Shown here piece by piece: positions 63,801 to 64,000 of a stretch of 64,000 nt of DNA. The stretch comes from Cercospora beticola (lineage: Eukaryota > Ascomycota > Dothideomycetes > Mycosphaerellales > Mycosphaerellaceae), in the NCBI RefSeq assembly GCF_033473495.1, contig NC_088936.1:3720001-3784000 (forward strand). Direction: 5' to 3'. Both the position numbers and the translations under genes were made by a program. The notes below the pieces were generated by a model that did no database searches, was not told where the DNA came from, and worked only from the letters and a program-made list of their open reading frames with translations. Positions within the stretch are counted from its first letter, which is position 1, and each line of letters opens with the position of its first letter.

Positions 63801-64000
63801 TCGACCCTTGACCCCCTTGGGTCGTCCTTCGGAGCCAGATGTGAAGGAGAGGGTTGGAGTGCTGTCTGGTCCGACGAGAACACCAGGCAGATCTTCCTTC
63901 TTGGGCTGCTGTGCCTGCAAGCAGTCTGCGCTGCCTTCCAGAGAGCCTCCAGTCACAGTGCCATCATCGTTCAACATCAGTCCAGGTACTTCGGTTCTGA
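60900..64000 (-). CDS. lys2: L-2-aminoadipate reductase (Lys2), C-terminal three-quarters, cut by right edge
   Basis: The frame is open from 64000 to the stop at 60900, 1033 codons; the N-terminal part lies outside. Lys2 activates alpha-aminoadipate as adenylate, loads it on a phosphopantetheine arm and reduces it with NADPH to the semialdehyde, in fungal lysine synthesis. In order: adenylation domain (LSFTSGSEGRPKGVKGRH; MYGTTETQRAV; RMYRSGDLGRYMPDG; NGKVDKRALPFP), carrier domain with attachment serine in DLGGDSIM, and thioester reductase with the NADPH motif LTGATGFLGAY, then FISSTSAVDTEH and GYGQSKWVSEQ. All core motifs are present. It could be another NRPS-like carboxylate reductase, but the order and RTAxRD-type end fit Lys2. 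It needs the pantetheinyl transferase Lys5. Confidence 0.94.
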   Translation of the reverse strand, partial: RTEVPGLMLNDDGTVTGGSLEGSADCLQAQQPKKEDLPGVLVGPDSTPTLSFTSGSEGRPKGVKGRHFSLAYYFPWMSKRFNLTEKERFSMLSGIAHDPIQRDIFTPLFLGASLIVPPAEDITFDRLANWASTNEISIMHLTPAMGQILLGSLEPKITSLHGAFFVGDILLKRDCRRLQQLAPNCRIKNMYGTTETQRAVSFYEIPSANEDPTYLDKMGDVIPAGTGMLDVQLLVVDREKKERQCEVGEIGEIYVRAGGLAEEYLGDPEKNAQKFVSNWFVDQQKWIDEDKKRIEAAGQSEPWREQYKGPRDRMYRSGDLGRYMPDGNVECVGRADDQVKIRGFRIELGEIDTHLSQHPLIRENVTLVRRDHQEEQILVSYYVPDMAKWREWYAQQEEAASKQPVATGGIRPRRRESAKESHGIAQRMKIFDLLTQDARSRLKQKLPTYAVPTLFIPMLRLPLNPNGKVDKRALPFPEQADLLGSLPEATDLDKRTNTENELAKIWAEHLKSRNHTPETLPRDTSFYDLGGDSIMTVQIVPKINRKWQGVHVPMSVMAAGQPTLEKVAKFIDRSLDPVGLRLDAAEDDEDVEQSVQYANDLPSQIALLPQTIAGGQIRSAANGLNILLTGATGFLGAYVLHDAFMRKSPNHVYAHVRASSHADGLDRIRRTCTAYGLWQEWWATEGVLEVVIGDLEKPNLGLSDADYKKVADDADLIIHNGARVHWLMPYENLKAANVTSTIEAIKLCATGKNKRLTFISSTSAVDTEHYVQQSDAGQPILESDPLEGSRQGLGTGYGQSKWVSEQIIREAGTRGLNAVIVRSGYVMGDPKTGVSNLDDFLVRMLKGCVQVEARPDMDNTINMVPVTRVARLINAVSFHSEAGTVAFVDAHPRPTFNQYLGALESYGYSTPVEPYESWKHKVEKYVEEGHSGKDELALLGLYHMVTGDLPAATKAPSVDDRNAQAALKADAALHANETPDTVTAEATGAYLAFLVARDFMSAPQKEATPLPKIELSKEQIEALNKVGGRGGS

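Noticed and set aside
60900..64000. NRPS-like gene as part of a secondary-metabolite cluster
   Set aside because: Domain order and motifs fit Lys2 of lysine synthesis, and no neighbouring biosynthetic genes form a cluster.
1..64000. tRNA, rRNA, CRISPR or bacterial-type operons
   Set aside because: I scanned for T-loop-like sequence, rRNA-like stretches and regular spacer arrays and found none I could support; gene structure is eukaryotic throughout.

Overview
The window is nuclear DNA of a filamentous ascomycete, most likely a plant-associated or saprotrophic Dothideomycete. The signs are many short GT-AG introns (49-135 bp, several with CTAAC or CTGAC branch points), an ascomycete-type Zuotin, a Sch9-type kinase with an N-terminal C2 domain, a CFEM protein, a fungal Rhodopsin-domain (SAT4-like) membrane protein and a GT2 of the hyphal-growth family. 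The class assignment is an inference from protein resemblance. I support 31 protein-coding genes, two cut by the window edges, and no rRNA, tRNA or CRISPR. Exon borders were found by reading splice signals and checking that frames join.

1-14 kb is mostly housekeeping: a universal-stress-type protein (cut at the left edge), Zuotin and Trm1 sharing a 166-bp divergent promoter, a Kex2-processed repeat protein, Erg6 divergent from the spliceosomal Slt11, a four-TM membrane protein, a doubtful ORF and a CFEM-like surface protein.

14.4-19.3 kb is a tandem array of four related BTB/POZ genes on the minus strand. Three share an intron at the same phase and place. One is interrupted by a 178-bp element with terminal inverted repeats and an 8-bp target duplication. 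One has lost its intron and suffered an out-of-frame internal deletion. This is the most dynamic part of the window.

19.8-33.6 kb holds a Yop1/HVA22-like ER protein, a TANGO2-like protein, an MFS sugar transporter, a repeat-rich spacer, an F-box protein, an unrecognised protein, an SDR and a ubiquitin C-terminal hydrolase. 34.5-44.6 kb is a plus-strand run: GH18 chitinase, GT2, Hmt1-type ABC half-transporter and a peroxisomal MaoC hydratase.

47-64 kb: Sch9 kinase with a long leader, then a small three-exon gene for a diverged CENP-A/Cse4-like histone H3 variant, a five-exon Rhodopsin-domain protein, a disordered fungal protein, an epoxide-hydrolase-like enzyme, a small cysteine-containing secreted protein and alpha-aminoadipate reductase (Lys2) running off the right edge. 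The most noteworthy items are the H3 variant, the BTB array with its inserted element, and the Kex2-processed repeat protein.
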